64,000 nt of DNA from Haloarcula mannanilytica (GTDB taxonomy: Archaea > Halobacteriota > Halobacteria > Halobacteriales > Haloarculaceae): NCBI RefSeq assembly GCF_005406125.1, contig NZ_BIXZ01000005.1, positions 62,001 through 126,000 on the forward strand, in the 5' to 3' direction. A model generated the notes under the pieces. That model was not told the DNA's origin. It searched no databases and saw nothing but the letters and a program-made list of their open reading frames with translations. A program made the position numbers and the translations under genes. Shown piece after piece: positions 1-8,558 of the stretch (its first letter is position 1; the number at the start of each line of letters is the position of its first letter).

Positions 1-461
1 CGCCAGTACAGCGGGTGGAATTCGACCTGATGGGCGGCGATTTCATCGAGATGGTCCCGGGCAACCGTTAGCTGGTCGGGTTCGAAATTCGAGAGTCCGA
101 CGTGCTCGGTCAGTCCCGCCTCGCGTACAGCCTCGACAGCGGGTAGCGTCGTGTCGGGGTCATAGTCGCCCCGCGGTCTGTGAACGTACAGGAGGTCGAC
201 AGCGTCGAGTCCGAGCCGGTCGAGGCTGGCTTCTGTTCCCGGGCGGACAGCCGACGCCCCGAGCGCGTCGACCCAGAGTTTCGTCGCGACGGTCAGGTCG
301 GCCCGGCCGGTGTCGGCGGCGGCGATGCCCGCACCCACGACGCCCTCGTTGTCGTATATCTGTGCGGTGTCGAGGTGGCGGTAGCCACAGTCGATAGCCG
401 TGTTGATGACGGCCGCGTCCTCGATACCCATCGTGCCGAGTCCGACCGGTGGGAGATCCAT
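1..461 (-). CDS. Aldo/keto reductase, 3' part beyond the window
   Basis: NADPH-dependent oxidoreductase of the aldo/keto reductase superfamily, cytosolic; the substrate cannot be told. The N-terminal half of the TIM barrel is present: an opening PPVGLGTMG, the catalytic Asp and Tyr in YRHLDTAQIYDNE, the Lys in TVATKLW, then LDRLGLDAVDLLYVHRP and a GLSNFEPDQL segment ending in HQVEFHPLYW. The frame is open at base 1, so the C-terminal part lies to the left. The start is the ATG at 461, directly before the first beta strand. It stands alone here; the next gene to the right is on the same strand after about 80 bases. Confidence 0.85.
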   Translation of the reverse strand, partial: MDLPPVGLGTMGIEDAAVINTAIDCGYRHLDTAQIYDNEGVVGAGIAAADTGRADLTVATKLWVDALGASAVRPGTEASLDRLGLDAVDLLYVHRPRGDYDPDTTLPAVEAVREAGLTEHVGLSNFEPDQLTVARDHLDEIAAHQVEFHPLYW

Positions 462-541
462 GCATCGGGGTTCGGACCCTTCGCAAAAAGCAGTAGTGTC
501 TCCGACAGGCCACATCCCCCCAGATGTGGGCTGTCGGTCGG

Positions 542-949
542 TTAGAAGTCGGTACGTCGCGTAACGGCCTGTGCGTGGTCAGCCCACTTTTCGACGGTGG
601 GCGACCCCCAGTACTTCACCGCGCCGCTTCGCTCGTCGTAGTCGATGAGCCCGATCTGGTGGAGCACCGGCAGGTGCTTTTCTTCGAGTTGTGTCTGGAT
701 CGTCGACGGCGACGTACTTGCCGCACCACTCGCGCTCCTGGCCCCTTTGTTCGAGACCTCCGTTGCCAGCGTCTCGACATCGGTTGCCGTTCGGTCACTG
801 GTCGCGAAGTAGTGACAGACGGCACGGCGTCGCCAGTCTGCCAGGACCTCGAACACGTCGTCGACATCCGCCGTGGACAGTGTTCTCTCCGACGGCGTCA
901 TCCCACACCACTGATCACTGCGAGGACCTCCATTCCGTTGATTACTCAT
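542..949 (-). CDS. Haloarchaeal winged-helix protein, DUF7344 type
   Basis: A 135-residue protein resembling the small DUF7344 proteins that are common in haloarchaea and predicted to be ArsR-like winged helix-turn-helix regulators. The conserved stretch runs from LSTADVDDVFEVLADWRRR, through ATDVETLATEV as the helical part, to LPVLHQIGLIDYDERSGAVKYWG, which is the usual recognition-helix and wing ending. I chose ATG 949 because a TATA-like ggttaatac lies on this strand at about 990-982, near the spacing for a short or absent leader; ATG 976 and ATG 901 also fit the frame. No target can be inferred. Confidence 0.7.
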   Translation of the reverse strand: MSNQRNGGPRSDQWCGMTPSERTLSTADVDDVFEVLADWRRRAVCHYFATSDRTATDVETLATEVSNKGARSASGAASTSPSTIQTQLEEKHLPVLHQIGLIDYDERSGAVKYWGSPTVEKWADHAQAVTRRTDF

Positions 950-1059
950 CAGTGCGTGTAAAATTAATATCGCCAAGTAGTATTAACCGTATGCCTAGAC
1001 GGCTAGGCAGGGTTCGAAAAACGGTACGGTAATCGACCGCAACAATCGGTTCAGTCGGT

Positions 1060-3930
1060 TCAATTGATATCAAACACTGCGTCGATGAGGTTTCGCTCCG
1101 CCCGTCGGAGATGCTGATGGAGCGTCGGTGAGGCGATACCGAGCGTCTCCGCGAGTTGCTCGGCGTTCGTGTCCCGTGGCCAGGCGTAGTATCCCGTCAA
1201 AAAGGCCGTCCGGAGGACTTCCTGCTGGCGGTCGGTCAGGTTGTCCCGCGGGTCCGTCTCGGTATCGGCCGGCGCGTACTCCTGTTCACACTCCTGTTTC
1301 GCCGTCAGTGTGAAGTCCGATGTACAGGTGGTGAGTACCTCCCGTATCGCTCGGGAATCGGCGTCCGGGGGTGCCTCAACGGTAATCGAGAGTGTTCCGC
1401 CGTCGACGGTCATCGCCTGCCGGCGAGCGCCGACATCCAGCAGGAGCGACTGGATGGTTTCTGCGACCTGCACCTCGACGACGCCCCCGTCGTCATCCGT
1501 CCGAACGACCCGCGTATCGAGAATCTCCGAGTGAGCGCGGAGGTCATCTGAGACCGTCTCGGCCGACGCCCCATCGACAGAGAAATACAGGAGATGGGTC
1601 GTCCCGATATCGACGCTTCCCACGGCTTCGAGCCGACACTCGTGTGCGTTCGCCACCGAGACAAGGGGGTTGTCGGGGTTCCGCGATTCGAACGTCAGTT
1701 CGAGAACAGTGTCGTGGGACAACAGCTGCCTGTTCTGGACGGCGGCGAACGTGTACCCAACCATCTCGCCGACGACAGCGAAGCTCTCGACGATTCTGGG
1801 GCTGAACGCTGCCGGCTGGTCCGAGTACATGCAGAGCACACCGTGGACGACATCCCCCTGGACCAGCGGGATCGCTGCGACGGATTCGTACCCCTGCTGA
1901 TGCGCGGCAACTCCCCACCGCTCGAACTCGGTCGCCTCGTTGCAGTCCTGGATAGTCTGGACTTCGCCCGTCACGAGCGCTGTTTCGCCCGGTCCCTGTC
2001 CAGCCCCGTCGTCGAGGATGAGTTCGTCAAGAACGCCATCCTCGTCGCCGGCCACCGTTTTCGGCACGAGCCGGTCGTTCGCGCCGGCCCGCTCGCCGAT
2101 CCAGGCTAACCCACACAGATCGGATTCGACGATACGGTCACACACTGCCTCTGCAATCTCGTCGCGGGTCGCCGCACCGCCCAGCGCGTGAATGAGGTCC
2201 TGTATCAACATGTTGACCCCGTTGAGTGCCACCAGTTCGTCGCGCTGTCGTTCGACCGCATCCTGCCGTTTCCGCTCCTCGGTGATATCCTGGTGAATCC
2301 CGACCGCCCGGACCGCCTCGCCGTCGTCGTTCCGCTCGAACACCTTGCCGATATCCCGGATCCACTTCCAGTCACCGTCTTTCGTCCGCATTCGGAACTC
2401 GCAGTGATACCGGTCGGTTTCGCCCGATTTCAACTGTCCGAGCGCTTGTTCCGCTCGTTCGATATCATCCGGATGTACGAGGTCGGCCCACGTCTCGTAG
2501 TGCGGTTCTAGTTCGTCCGTGCTGTAGCCAAGCATACCGGTCCAGCGCTCGTCGAAGGTGACATCGTTGGTTTTGGGGTTCCAGTCCCAGACACCGAGTC
2601 CCGCGCCTTCGACCGCGAAGTTCAATCGCTCCGTCATCTGCTGATACTCTCGCTCGCGTTCGCGGCGCTCCGTGATGTCCCGAGCGACACCGATCAGCCC
2701 GCGGTAGGTCCCGCTGTCGTCGTGAATCAGCGTGTAGTTGACCGCCACGTCCCGCTCGGTCCCATCTTTCCGGCGGAACGTCAGGTCGACTGTCGTGCTA
2801 TTTTTGTCGGGTGCTTCGAGGACCTCCTCGACGGTTTCTTGCCCCTTCGAGAGTTCGCCGGGCGCGAGTACCGTCGAGGCGTGTTCGCCCCGTAGCTCGG
2901 CCGGCTCATAGCCTAGGTTCGACGCGAACGACTCGTTACAGAAATCGATGACACCCCGTTCGTTGAGCGTGTACAGCCCGTCCTGTGATTTCTCGACGAG
3001 CAGTTCGAGCAGTGCCGTCCGGGCGTCCCGACGGGCGGCTTCGGTGACATCCTTCAGCAGGGCGAGCGTGAGCCCGCCCGCAGCCTCCGGGAGTCGATAG
3101 CCGTGCCGGAGGAGATACCGGTCGCGCTCGCCGCCGGTCACGCGGACGGTGACCGGTTCGGTCGGTGAGTCCCGGAGGCGCTGGAGTTGGCGCTGCCCGC
3201 TGGTCGTGTCCGGAAGCGCCGCGGCCATGCAGTCATAGAAACCGTCGTGCTGGCAGTCCTCACCGTCGTGCTGGCAGTCCTCGCCGTCGGTCCCGTTGAC
3301 AAACGCCGATACAGATGCGTTCGACCAGCGTATCGTCCCGTCGTCCGCCAGCAGGACGGCGATTTCGTTCTCGTCGACGCGGGACTCGATTCCGGACAGC
3401 GCATCCTGGAGCGCGTACTCGGTTCTATCGACCGATGTCGAGACGACGCTGGCGATTTTCTCCGCCAGAAACGCCCACTGTTTGGCCCCGTCGTGTTTCT
3501 GGACGACGGTCTCCGCAGAATCAAAGAGGCTAGCGGTGCTGTTCTGGGCAGCAGCGTCAGTGTAGAGGATGACCGGGTAGCGGTCGTTCGATACCAGCGG
3601 TTCGGGAATCTCGCCCAGCCCCGTCGGGTCGAGAACGAGGCAGGACACCGCCGTCGACGCGGCCGCCTCCAGCGCGGCGTCCGTGGTCGCCACGCTCGTC
3701 ACCGAGATGTCGTCGTGCTGGTCCGCCAGCGCCTCGTGGACTTCCTCGCGTGCGGTCGCATCGGCGTCTAGATATACGACTTCGATCACGCAACTGGCCG
3801 GCTCGGTCTGGCGAGTTCCCGCTACCGCGGGACCGTCGAAATCGTTCTCGATCATCACCGTGGTATGGTTTTGACTCACTTCCCCGAGGCGTAATAATTG
3901 TTCGGCGGCGACAGCCGGGTTGGCTATCAT
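1060..3930 (-). CDS. Bat-type multi-PAS/GAF sensor with HTH_10 domain
   Basis: A 956-residue cytosolic sensor and transcription regulator of the bacterio-opsin activator type. In order: a receiver-like domain at about 45-165, three PAS domains at about 175-295, 305-425 and 430-555 (the third with GYSTDELEPHYETWADLVHP), a GAF domain at about 580-720, the Bat GAF/HTH-associated region at about 735-885, and a C-terminal HTH_10 with LTDRQQEVLRTAFLTGYY and PTLHQHLRRAERNL. The receiver has LDAD and VLDPTG but no obvious phosphorylation site. A seven-residue unit DGEDCQH is repeated at about 214-227. A second ATG at 3855 could be the true start. A long inverted repeat overlaps the first ATG. The signal sensed is unknown. 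Confidence 0.85.
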   Translation of the reverse strand: MIANPAVAAEQLLRLGEVSQNHTTVMIENDFDGPAVAGTRQTEPASCVIEVVYLDADATAREEVHEALADQHDDISVTSVATTDAALEAAASTAVSCLVLDPTGLGEIPEPLVSNDRYPVILYTDAAAQNSTASLFDSAETVVQKHDGAKQWAFLAEKIASVVSTSVDRTEYALQDALSGIESRVDENEIAVLLADDGTIRWSNASVSAFVNGTDGEDCQHDGEDCQHDGFYDCMAAALPDTTSGQRQLQRLRDSPTEPVTVRVTGGERDRYLLRHGYRLPEAAGGLTLALLKDVTEAARRDARTALLELLVEKSQDGLYTLNERGVIDFCNESFASNLGYEPAELRGEHASTVLAPGELSKGQETVEEVLEAPDKNSTTVDLTFRRKDGTERDVAVNYTLIHDDSGTYRGLIGVARDITERREREREYQQMTERLNFAVEGAGLGVWDWNPKTNDVTFDERWTGMLGYSTDELEPHYETWADLVHPDDIERAEQALGQLKSGETDRYHCEFRMRTKDGDWKWIRDIGKVFERNDDGEAVRAVGIHQDITEERKRQDAVERQRDELVALNGVNMLIQDLIHALGGAATRDEIAEAVCDRIVESDLCGLAWIGERAGANDRLVPKTVAGDEDGVLDELILDDGAGQGPGETALVTGEVQTIQDCNEATEFERWGVAAHQQGYESVAAIPLVQGDVVHGVLCMYSDQPAAFSPRIVESFAVVGEMVGYTFAAVQNRQLLSHDTVLELTFESRNPDNPLVSVANAHECRLEAVGSVDIGTTHLLYFSVDGASAETVSDDLRAHSEILDTRVVRTDDDGGVVEVQVAETIQSLLLDVGARRQAMTVDGGTLSITVEAPPDADSRAIREVLTTCTSDFTLTAKQECEQEYAPADTETDPRDNLTDRQQEVLRTAFLTGYYAWPRDTNAEQLAETLGIASPTLHQHLRRAERNLIDAVFDIN

Positions 3931-4010
3931 AGTGATTCTTGTAGCGATTTACCGGTACGCGTCGACCCCGGGGTCGGCGCTATCCGGAAATAATCTACAA
4001 TAATCACTAT
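3929..4010. repeat. 82-bp imperfect inverted repeat with central palindrome
   Basis: The outer arms at 3929-3944 and 3995-4010 are 16 bases each and match in 15 positions as inverted copies. Inside them is a perfect 14-base palindrome at 3963-3976 (cgacccc/ggggtcg). The element spans the whole gap between the Bat-type regulator start and the stop codon of the membrane protein gene at 4010. It could be an operator, a transcript hairpin or a small MITE-like insertion. No clear target-site duplication is visible. Confidence 0.65.
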
Positions 4011-4636
4011 CAGTCGATAACGAACAGCCGCTCCCGAAGGGTTTCGGCGACATTGGTGAGGTGGGCCTGTCCGAATGCCGCGACCAGAAGCGCCCCGAGC
4101 GAATTGAACATCGTATCCCGAACCGTGTCGTCGAGCCCGTGTTGGGCCAATGGCATCGTGACGCCTGTTTCCGTGGCAATGATATCGAGCCCGAACTCGA
4201 ACAGCTCCCAGATAACGCCAAAGGAGAGCACGACGACGAAGATATACACGAAAAAGACCCGTCCCGGGATGTGGACCTCGTCGCTGTGGAGGTCAATAGT
4301 CCGCGCGGTCGTGTACCCAAAGGCCGCGATGAGCGAGGCCGACATCGCGTGGGTGAGGTGGTCCCACCAGCCGACCTGTCCGTAGAGCCCGGCCGAGCCG
4401 AGCGTGTGCAAAAATACTGCGGTCGTGATCCAGAGGGCGAGCCACGGGTCCAGAGCGATGTTGTAGTTGCGCTGTACCACCGCAGGCAGGAACGTGACCA
4501 GCAATCCGACACTGCCGTTCGTGATCGGTTTGGGCTGGCCGGCAACGATGCCGTAGCCGACCAGCGCGAGCAACACGAGCTGCATCGCGCGGGTGATCCG
4601 CCGCTGGTTCCCCGTTGAGGGGCGGGGCAGCCTCAC
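4010..4636 (-). CDS. Multi-pass membrane protein, DUF2238/YjdF-like
   Basis: A 208-residue integral membrane protein with about five to six hydrophobic segments. The stretch GWWDHLTHAMSASLIAAFGY, followed by FGVIWELFEFG, resembles DUF2238/YjdF-like membrane proteins, whose biochemical role is not established. It starts with GTG at 4636, overlapping the stop of the upstream membrane protein gene by four bases (GTGA), so the two are probably translationally coupled and may act together. The family assignment rests on motif resemblance and is moderate. Confidence 0.6.
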   Translation of the reverse strand: MRLPRPSTGNQRRITRAMQLVLLALVGYGIVAGQPKPITNGSVGLLVTFLPAVVQRNYNIALDPWLALWITTAVFLHTLGSAGLYGQVGWWDHLTHAMSASLIAAFGYTTARTIDLHSDEVHIPGRVFFVYIFVVVLSFGVIWELFEFGLDIIATETGVTMPLAQHGLDDTVRDTMFNSLGALLVAAFGQAHLTNVAETLRERLFVID

Positions 4637-5271
4637 CGTCTCACCGTCCGTCGGATGGCGCGCCAGAGGCGGCGGTCACGCCGTCTGAAGTAGCCGTCGA
4701 ACAGCACGCCCGCGACGAGTCCGGCGAGCGTGACGTACAGCCACTCCGTCATCAGCGCCTCGTTGGTCGTGAGGTAGGTGGTCCCGAGATACCGGTCGGC
4801 GTTCCACCGGAACACCGTCCAGGCCGCCACTGCGGCGAGGGTCGTCAAGACGACGAGACAGACGGCGAACCAGTGGGTGACTTCGAGCGCCGTGAACATG
4901 TGGAGCTCCACGATGACGAGCAACGCCAGCGCAGCCAGCGAGAGGTAGCTGGCGAAGGTGCCGACGGTCCCGCCGACCAGTCCGCGGACGAGGATGGGGA
5001 GCAACGCGAGCACGAGCAGTTCCCAGGGGAGCATCACGCGCCACTCGCGGTAGGCCACCGGCGGGACGAGGACGACGACACCGACGACACCGACGAACAG
5101 TATCCACTGGTAATCAACGTCGAGGACGCTTTCGACGAACACGACGGTGAGAATCGCGACGAACACCCACGCGATCACCGCGTTCGTTCGCCCGTCTCGG
5201 AAGAGACGCTCGAACGTGTCTTCGAGATCGAGTGTTCCGTCACCGTCGGAATGACCGGACCCATCACTCAT
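4633..5271 (-). CDS. Membrane protein with acidic N-terminus
   Basis: A 212-residue protein with a Ser/Asp-rich cytosolic head of about 30 residues, then six or so hydrophobic segments and a very basic C-terminal tail (RRRDRRLWRAIRRTVRR). I do not recognise the family. The start is the ATG at 5271; the frame stays open upstream, but that extension is arginine- and histidine-rich and unlike haloarchaeal protein. Its stop overlaps the GTG start of the next membrane protein gene, so the two form a coupled pair. Confidence 0.65.
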   Translation of the reverse strand: MSDGSGHSDGDGTLDLEDTFERLFRDGRTNAVIAWVFVAILTVVFVESVLDVDYQWILFVGVVGVVVLVPPVAYREWRVMLPWELLVLALLPILVRGLVGGTVGTFASYLSLAALALLVIVELHMFTALEVTHWFAVCLVVLTTLAAVAAWTVFRWNADRYLGTTYLTTNEALMTEWLYVTLAGLVAGVLFDGYFRRRDRRLWRAIRRTVRR

Positions 5272-5346
5272 TGCCTCGAACTGAGATACGGCACTGAATA
5301 AACCCAGCGACGTATTTATACCGTGAACAGCCCCTTTTAGGTGTAT

Positions 5347-5946
5347 ATGATGCTGCCGACGCACGCGATAGCGGGGCTCGCCATCGCAGCGCCGCTGCTC
5401 GCGCTCGTGCCCGACCACGCGACGGCCGCACTCGCTGGCGGCCTCGTCGGTGGCGTTCTCCCCGACCTCGACCTGTATTCGGGCCACCGGCGGACGCTTC
5501 ACTATCCGACCGGGTACACGCTCGCGGCGGCCCCAGCCGTCATCGGTGCTGCCGTCCTTCAGACCCCGCTGCTCGTCGCGCTCGCGTTCGTCCTGCTGGG
5601 CGCGGCGCTGCACTGCCGGATGGACCGCTACGGCGGCGGCCTCGAACTCCGGCCGTGGGAGGGCACGTCCGAACGGGCCGTGTACGACCACGTGCGCGGA
5701 CGGTGGCGCACCCCGAAGCGGTGGATACAGTACGACGGGTCCCCCGCGGACGTGGTGCTCATGGGACTTGTGGGTGTGCCGTTACTCGCCGTTCTGGACG
5801 GGCCGTTCCGATGGGTCGTCGCTGTGGCCCTCGTCACCGGCGCGGCGTACGGCCTCCTCCGCCGCCGGCTGGCGACGCTCGCGCCGAAAGTATTCGGAAC
5901 CGTTCCCGAGCCGATTGCGGCCTACGTTCCGGACCGTTACCGGTAG
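5347..5946 (+). CDS. YdjM-like membrane-bound metal-dependent hydrolase
   Basis: A 199-residue membrane protein of the YdjM/DUF457 type, annotated in many genomes as a predicted membrane-bound metal-dependent hydrolase. The N-terminal THAIAGLAIAAPLL, then GGVLPDLDLYSGHRRTLHYP, gives the His/Asp pattern of that family, followed by about three further hydrophobic segments. The substrate is unknown. A TATA-like tatttata at 5313-5320 points to a start near 5341-5347; in-frame GTG 5341, ATG 5347 and ATG 5350 are all possible, and ATG 5347 was chosen. It is divergent from the membrane pair to the left. Confidence 0.75.
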   Translation: MMLPTHAIAGLAIAAPLLALVPDHATAALAGGLVGGVLPDLDLYSGHRRTLHYPTGYTLAAAPAVIGAAVLQTPLLVALAFVLLGAALHCRMDRYGGGLELRPWEGTSERAVYDHVRGRWRTPKRWIQYDGSPADVVLMGLVGVPLLAVLDGPFRWVVAVALVTGAAYGLLRRRLATLAPKVFGTVPEPIAAYVPDRYR

Positions 5947-5974
5947 TAACTCCGCTGGCGAACTGCCGCCCGCG

Positions 5975-6226
5975 TCAGTTCCGGCCGCCGGAAACCGTCT
6001 CTGCAACGTCACGCAGCGTCAGCCACGTGTTGATGCCGGCCCGCAGTGCGACTAGATCGGTCGCCTCGACGACGATTTCGACACGCTGTCCCTCCCGACT
6101 GAGGCGCGCCGTCGTCCGGTCGCCCTCGATGTCATCGATTTCGGGGCGGACGCTCCGCTCGATAGCGCGGGCCTGGTCAGGGCTGTCGTACTCGGCGGCG
6201 AGGCGGGTCTGGTATGGGGCGGTCAT
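5975..6226 (-). CDS. pcc1: KEOPS complex subunit Pcc1
   Basis: An 83-residue protein matching Pcc1, the small dimerising subunit of the KEOPS complex that makes the t6A modification of ANN-decoding tRNAs. The short alpha/beta domain shows ARAIERSVRPEID, then GDRTTARLSREGQRVEIVVE, and the family ending DLVALRAGINTWLTLRDVAE. It is full length. It is the last gene of a minus-strand run L37Ae - RpoP - Pcc1, a translation and transcription cluster; the gap to rpoP is 78 bases. The dimer bridges two Kae1 subunits in characterised KEOPS complexes. Confidence 0.88.
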   Translation of the reverse strand: MTAPYQTRLAAEYDSPDQARAIERSVRPEIDDIEGDRTTARLSREGQRVEIVVEATDLVALRAGINTWLTLRDVAETVSGGRN

Positions 6227-6304
6227 ACTGTGTCGAAGTCGTGTCGGGCGTCGATACCGCGATTGGTCGGGAGAATCGGTGTCCGCAGCCTGCGCCGTCG
6301 GAGT

Positions 6305-6439
6305 TCAGTTGACGTTGATCTCTTTCACGTCGGGGGACCGCTCCTTCAGCAGGACACGGTGTCCGCAGTAGGGGCAGCGAACGCCGCCGTACTCGTCCAG
6401 CGTCACGTCGCGCTTACAGCGTGAACACTTGTAGCTCAT
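6305..6439 (-). CDS. rpoP: RNA polymerase subunit P (Rpb12-like zinc ribbon)
   Basis: A 44-residue protein that is the archaeal Rpb12/RpoP subunit. It opens [12 protein letters not shown], carries a second cysteine pair in [10 protein letters not shown], and ends with the basic/acidic tail [13 protein letters not shown]. The two CxxC pairs form the structural zinc ribbon. Its size is normal for the family. It lies 26 bases after the L37Ae stop on the same strand and is very probably co-transcribed with it. Confidence 0.95.
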
Positions 6440-6465
6440 AACTGAGAGATAGGGGTGGAGGTCCT

Positions 6466-6744
6466 TTACTCCTCGTCTTCGGACAGCGCGGCCCGAATGG
6501 AGCGTCGGACGGTCTTGCCGCCGGGCGTCTCCGGCTTGTAGCTGCCGCCGGTGTACTTGTAGTCACAGTAGCTGCACTGCCAGATACCCGTGCCCTGGCG
6601 GTCGACACGGTCCTCGCCGCAGTTCGGACAGGTGTGGTCCTCGTTCATCTCCGATTCGATCTCCGCGACGCGGCGTCGGGACACGCGACCGTAGCGAGCG
6701 CCGAAACGGCCCGAGCTACCGGTCTTTCCGCTCTTGCTAGCCAT
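6466..6744 (-). CDS. rpl37ae: 50S ribosomal protein L37Ae
   Basis: A 92-residue ribosomal protein L37Ae (eL43) of the large subunit. The N-terminus is basic ([20 protein letters not shown]), and the zinc-binding region has [31 protein letters not shown], written here as two CxxC pairs around an insertion. The ATG at 6744 gives the family's standard start; the frame is open further upstream but the extra residues do not look ribosomal. It heads the operon with rpoP and pcc1. Confidence 0.95.
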
Positions 6745-6849
6745 AGTGGTCTGTTGTCCGCCGAGCGGCCACATAAGGCCTTCGAGATGCGGTCCGATTG
6801 ACCGACGGCCACAGGGGTTAACACGCTCCGTGGGCAACGGCCGACCGAC

Positions 6850-7074
6850 ATGGACGAGATACTCGACATCGTCGACCTCGTCGCGGACTCCGGCTTCGAG
6901 GGGATTGTTACGTGGCTCGTGCGACTCGTCGGTCTCGTCGCGCTGCTTGCCGGCCTCGGTCTGTGGCTGTTCACGGACATGGGGCTGCTGGTCGTACCAG
7001 CAGTGCTGCTACTCGTCGGCCTGGTCCTCCTCGTCGCCCCCAGCATCCTTCTGCTGGCCGCAGAGCTAACCTAG
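6850..7074 (+). CDS. Small two-helix membrane protein
   Basis: A 74-residue protein with an amphipathic start ([18 protein letters not shown]) and two closely spaced hydrophobic helices, the second very leucine- and valine-rich. The start ATG lies at 6850, divergent from the L37Ae operon, whose promoter shares the roughly 100-base gap. I do not recognise a characterised family; it looks like a conserved haloarchaeal small membrane protein. The next gene on the same strand begins 33 bases after its stop. Confidence 0.7.
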   Translation: MDEILDIVDLVADSGFEGIVTWLVRLVGLVALLAGLGLWLFTDMGLLVVPAVLLLVGLVLLVAPSILLLAAELT

Positions 7075-7106
7075 GCTCAATAGGTCGGCGAGCAAACCGT
7101 CGCTCG

Positions 7107-7751
7107 ATGGCAGCCTTCGACCGGCTCCGCAGTCGCCTCCAGCGGGCCGCGCCGGCGACGAGCGGGCGGCTCACTGCCGCGGAGTTCCTGCTTTCGGGTG
7201 CGGCGGCCGGCCTGGTCGGCTGGGTCGGCACGCAGATAATCGCGTGGTCCAACCACACCAGCGGCGCGTTGCTCGCCACGGCGCTGTGGGTCGTCCTGGT
7301 CGGCGGGTTCGTCGGCCTGACGGTCTTTCACGCCCCCGAGTCCGTCCGCTTTTCCGACGCAATGCTCGCCTGGGGAACGATCAACACCGCCGCGATGGTG
7401 CTGACGGTCGGCGGCCTCCTCGGTGTCGTTCCCGAGTCGCTGGCTTACTGGCACGCCTGGGTCGCCGCGTTAGCCGTCGGCTACTGCTGGACCGGCGGCG
7501 TCCTCGAAGGAGCCGGTCAGCCCGCACGCGGACGGGGCTATCTGGGTGCTGGCGTCCTCGGCCTCTGTCTGCTGGCTGTCGGGGCTGTGTCGTTCTCGCT
7601 GGTCGCCCCGACGGGCTATCTGGCGCTCGCCGCGCTCCACGCGGGCCCCATGCTCCTCGACGTACGAACAGGCTTGCCGGCGGTTTACCGGACTGCTGTC
7701 GTCGGAATAGCTGTCGCTTTCGTTCTCGTTATCGGCGTCATCGTGGCCTGA
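7107..7751 (+). CDS. Seven-helix-like integral membrane protein, unknown
   Basis: A 214-residue membrane protein with about six or seven hydrophobic segments and short loops. It has a basic amphipathic N-terminus (MAAFDRLRSRLQRAAP) and no catalytic motif that I can recognise. The ATG at 7107 was chosen; the frame extends leftward over the preceding gene but is arginine-rich there. It is on the same strand as the small membrane protein before it and converges on the DUF2103 gene, with 17 bases between the two stops. Confidence 0.7.
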   Translation: MAAFDRLRSRLQRAAPATSGRLTAAEFLLSGAAAGLVGWVGTQIIAWSNHTSGALLATALWVVLVGGFVGLTVFHAPESVRFSDAMLAWGTINTAAMVLTVGGLLGVVPESLAYWHAWVAALAVGYCWTGGVLEGAGQPARGRGYLGAGVLGLCLLAVGAVSFSLVAPTGYLALAALHAGPMLLDVRTGLPAVYRTAVVGIAVAFVLVIGVIVA

Positions 7752-7768
7752 ATGGTGTGACGCGGGCG

Positions 7769-8497
7769 CTACTCCTGCAGATCAGCCTCTTGGAGCGCCT
7801 CGTTCAGGTCGGCCCGGACGTGTTCGCCGAGTTCGCGGTCGCCGGCCGTCGTGACGACGCGGTTCTCCTGCACGCTGGAGCCGTCGCGGATGAGCACCCG
7901 GACGTTGCCGTTGGCGTCGGCGCGGGTCGCCTTCGCCCGGACGCCCGTCGGCGAACTCGCGCCGCCGGCGTCGATGGGGCCGGGGATGACCTTCTTGACG
8001 TGGGGGTGCCCGGCGACAGTCTGGATGACCCGCTGGCCCGACCGGCCGCCGATGAGCGTCGAGTGGCTCCCGCCGAGTTTCTCCGCGGGCGCGGCGTCGA
8101 CCACTTCGAGGGCGGGTTCGCCCTGTCGGTCGATGACCCGCTGGACCGGGTCGTCGCTCTCGACGCGGAAGAACTCGTAGTGTAGTTGCGGGCGGACGGC
8201 GGCGATAACGTCGCGGTCGCCCGTGACGTACACCTCCTCGGGTCGTTTGCGCCGTACCTCGTCGGCGACGAGACCGGCGAAGTTCCGGAGTTCGACGACG
8301 ACGGTTTCGTCGCTCCCCTCGCCCTCCGGCGTCGTCGTCACCGTGCGCTGGCCCACGACCGACCCCTCAAGCAGCGAGGTTACCGTCGCCCGCTCGCGGT
8401 CAAGTTCGAGGACGACGGCGTCCGTGTTGGCAGTGTGACAGACCAGACAGTAGTCGCCCGGTCGGTCAAGCGGCGTGGCACACTGCCGACAGTCCAT
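7769..8497 (-). CDS. DUF2103-type metal-binding protein
   Basis: A 242-residue protein beginning with a four-cysteine zinc knuckle, CRQCATPL and YCLVCHTAN, followed by a mixed alpha/beta body (GQRTVTTTPEGEG, LVADEVRRKRPEEVYVTGD) and a C-terminal domain with KKVIPGPIDAGG and GNVRVLIRDGSSVQENRVVT. This matches the DUF2103 predicted metal-binding proteins of archaea, whose function is unknown. The start is the ATG at 8497, right before the first cysteine pair. It lies 61 bases downstream of pantoate kinase on the same strand, so co-transcription is likely. Confidence 0.75.
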   Translation of the reverse strand: MDCRQCATPLDRPGDYCLVCHTANTDAVVLELDRERATVTSLLEGSVVGQRTVTTTPEGEGSDETVVVELRNFAGLVADEVRRKRPEEVYVTGDRDVIAAVRPQLHYEFFRVESDDPVQRVIDRQGEPALEVVDAAPAEKLGGSHSTLIGGRSGQRVIQTVAGHPHVKKVIPGPIDAGGASSPTGVRAKATRADANGNVRVLIRDGSSVQENRVVTTAGDRELGEHVRADLNEALQEADLQE

Positions 8498-8558
8498 AGC
8501 TGTGGCTACGGGTCCGCGCTGATAAGGAAGCCGGTTCGTGTCCCACGCAGTGACCGGC

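Noticed and set aside
3929-4010. A complete MITE or insertion sequence
   Set aside because: The inverted repeat is clear but no target-site duplication or second copy is seen in the window, so mobility is not claimed.
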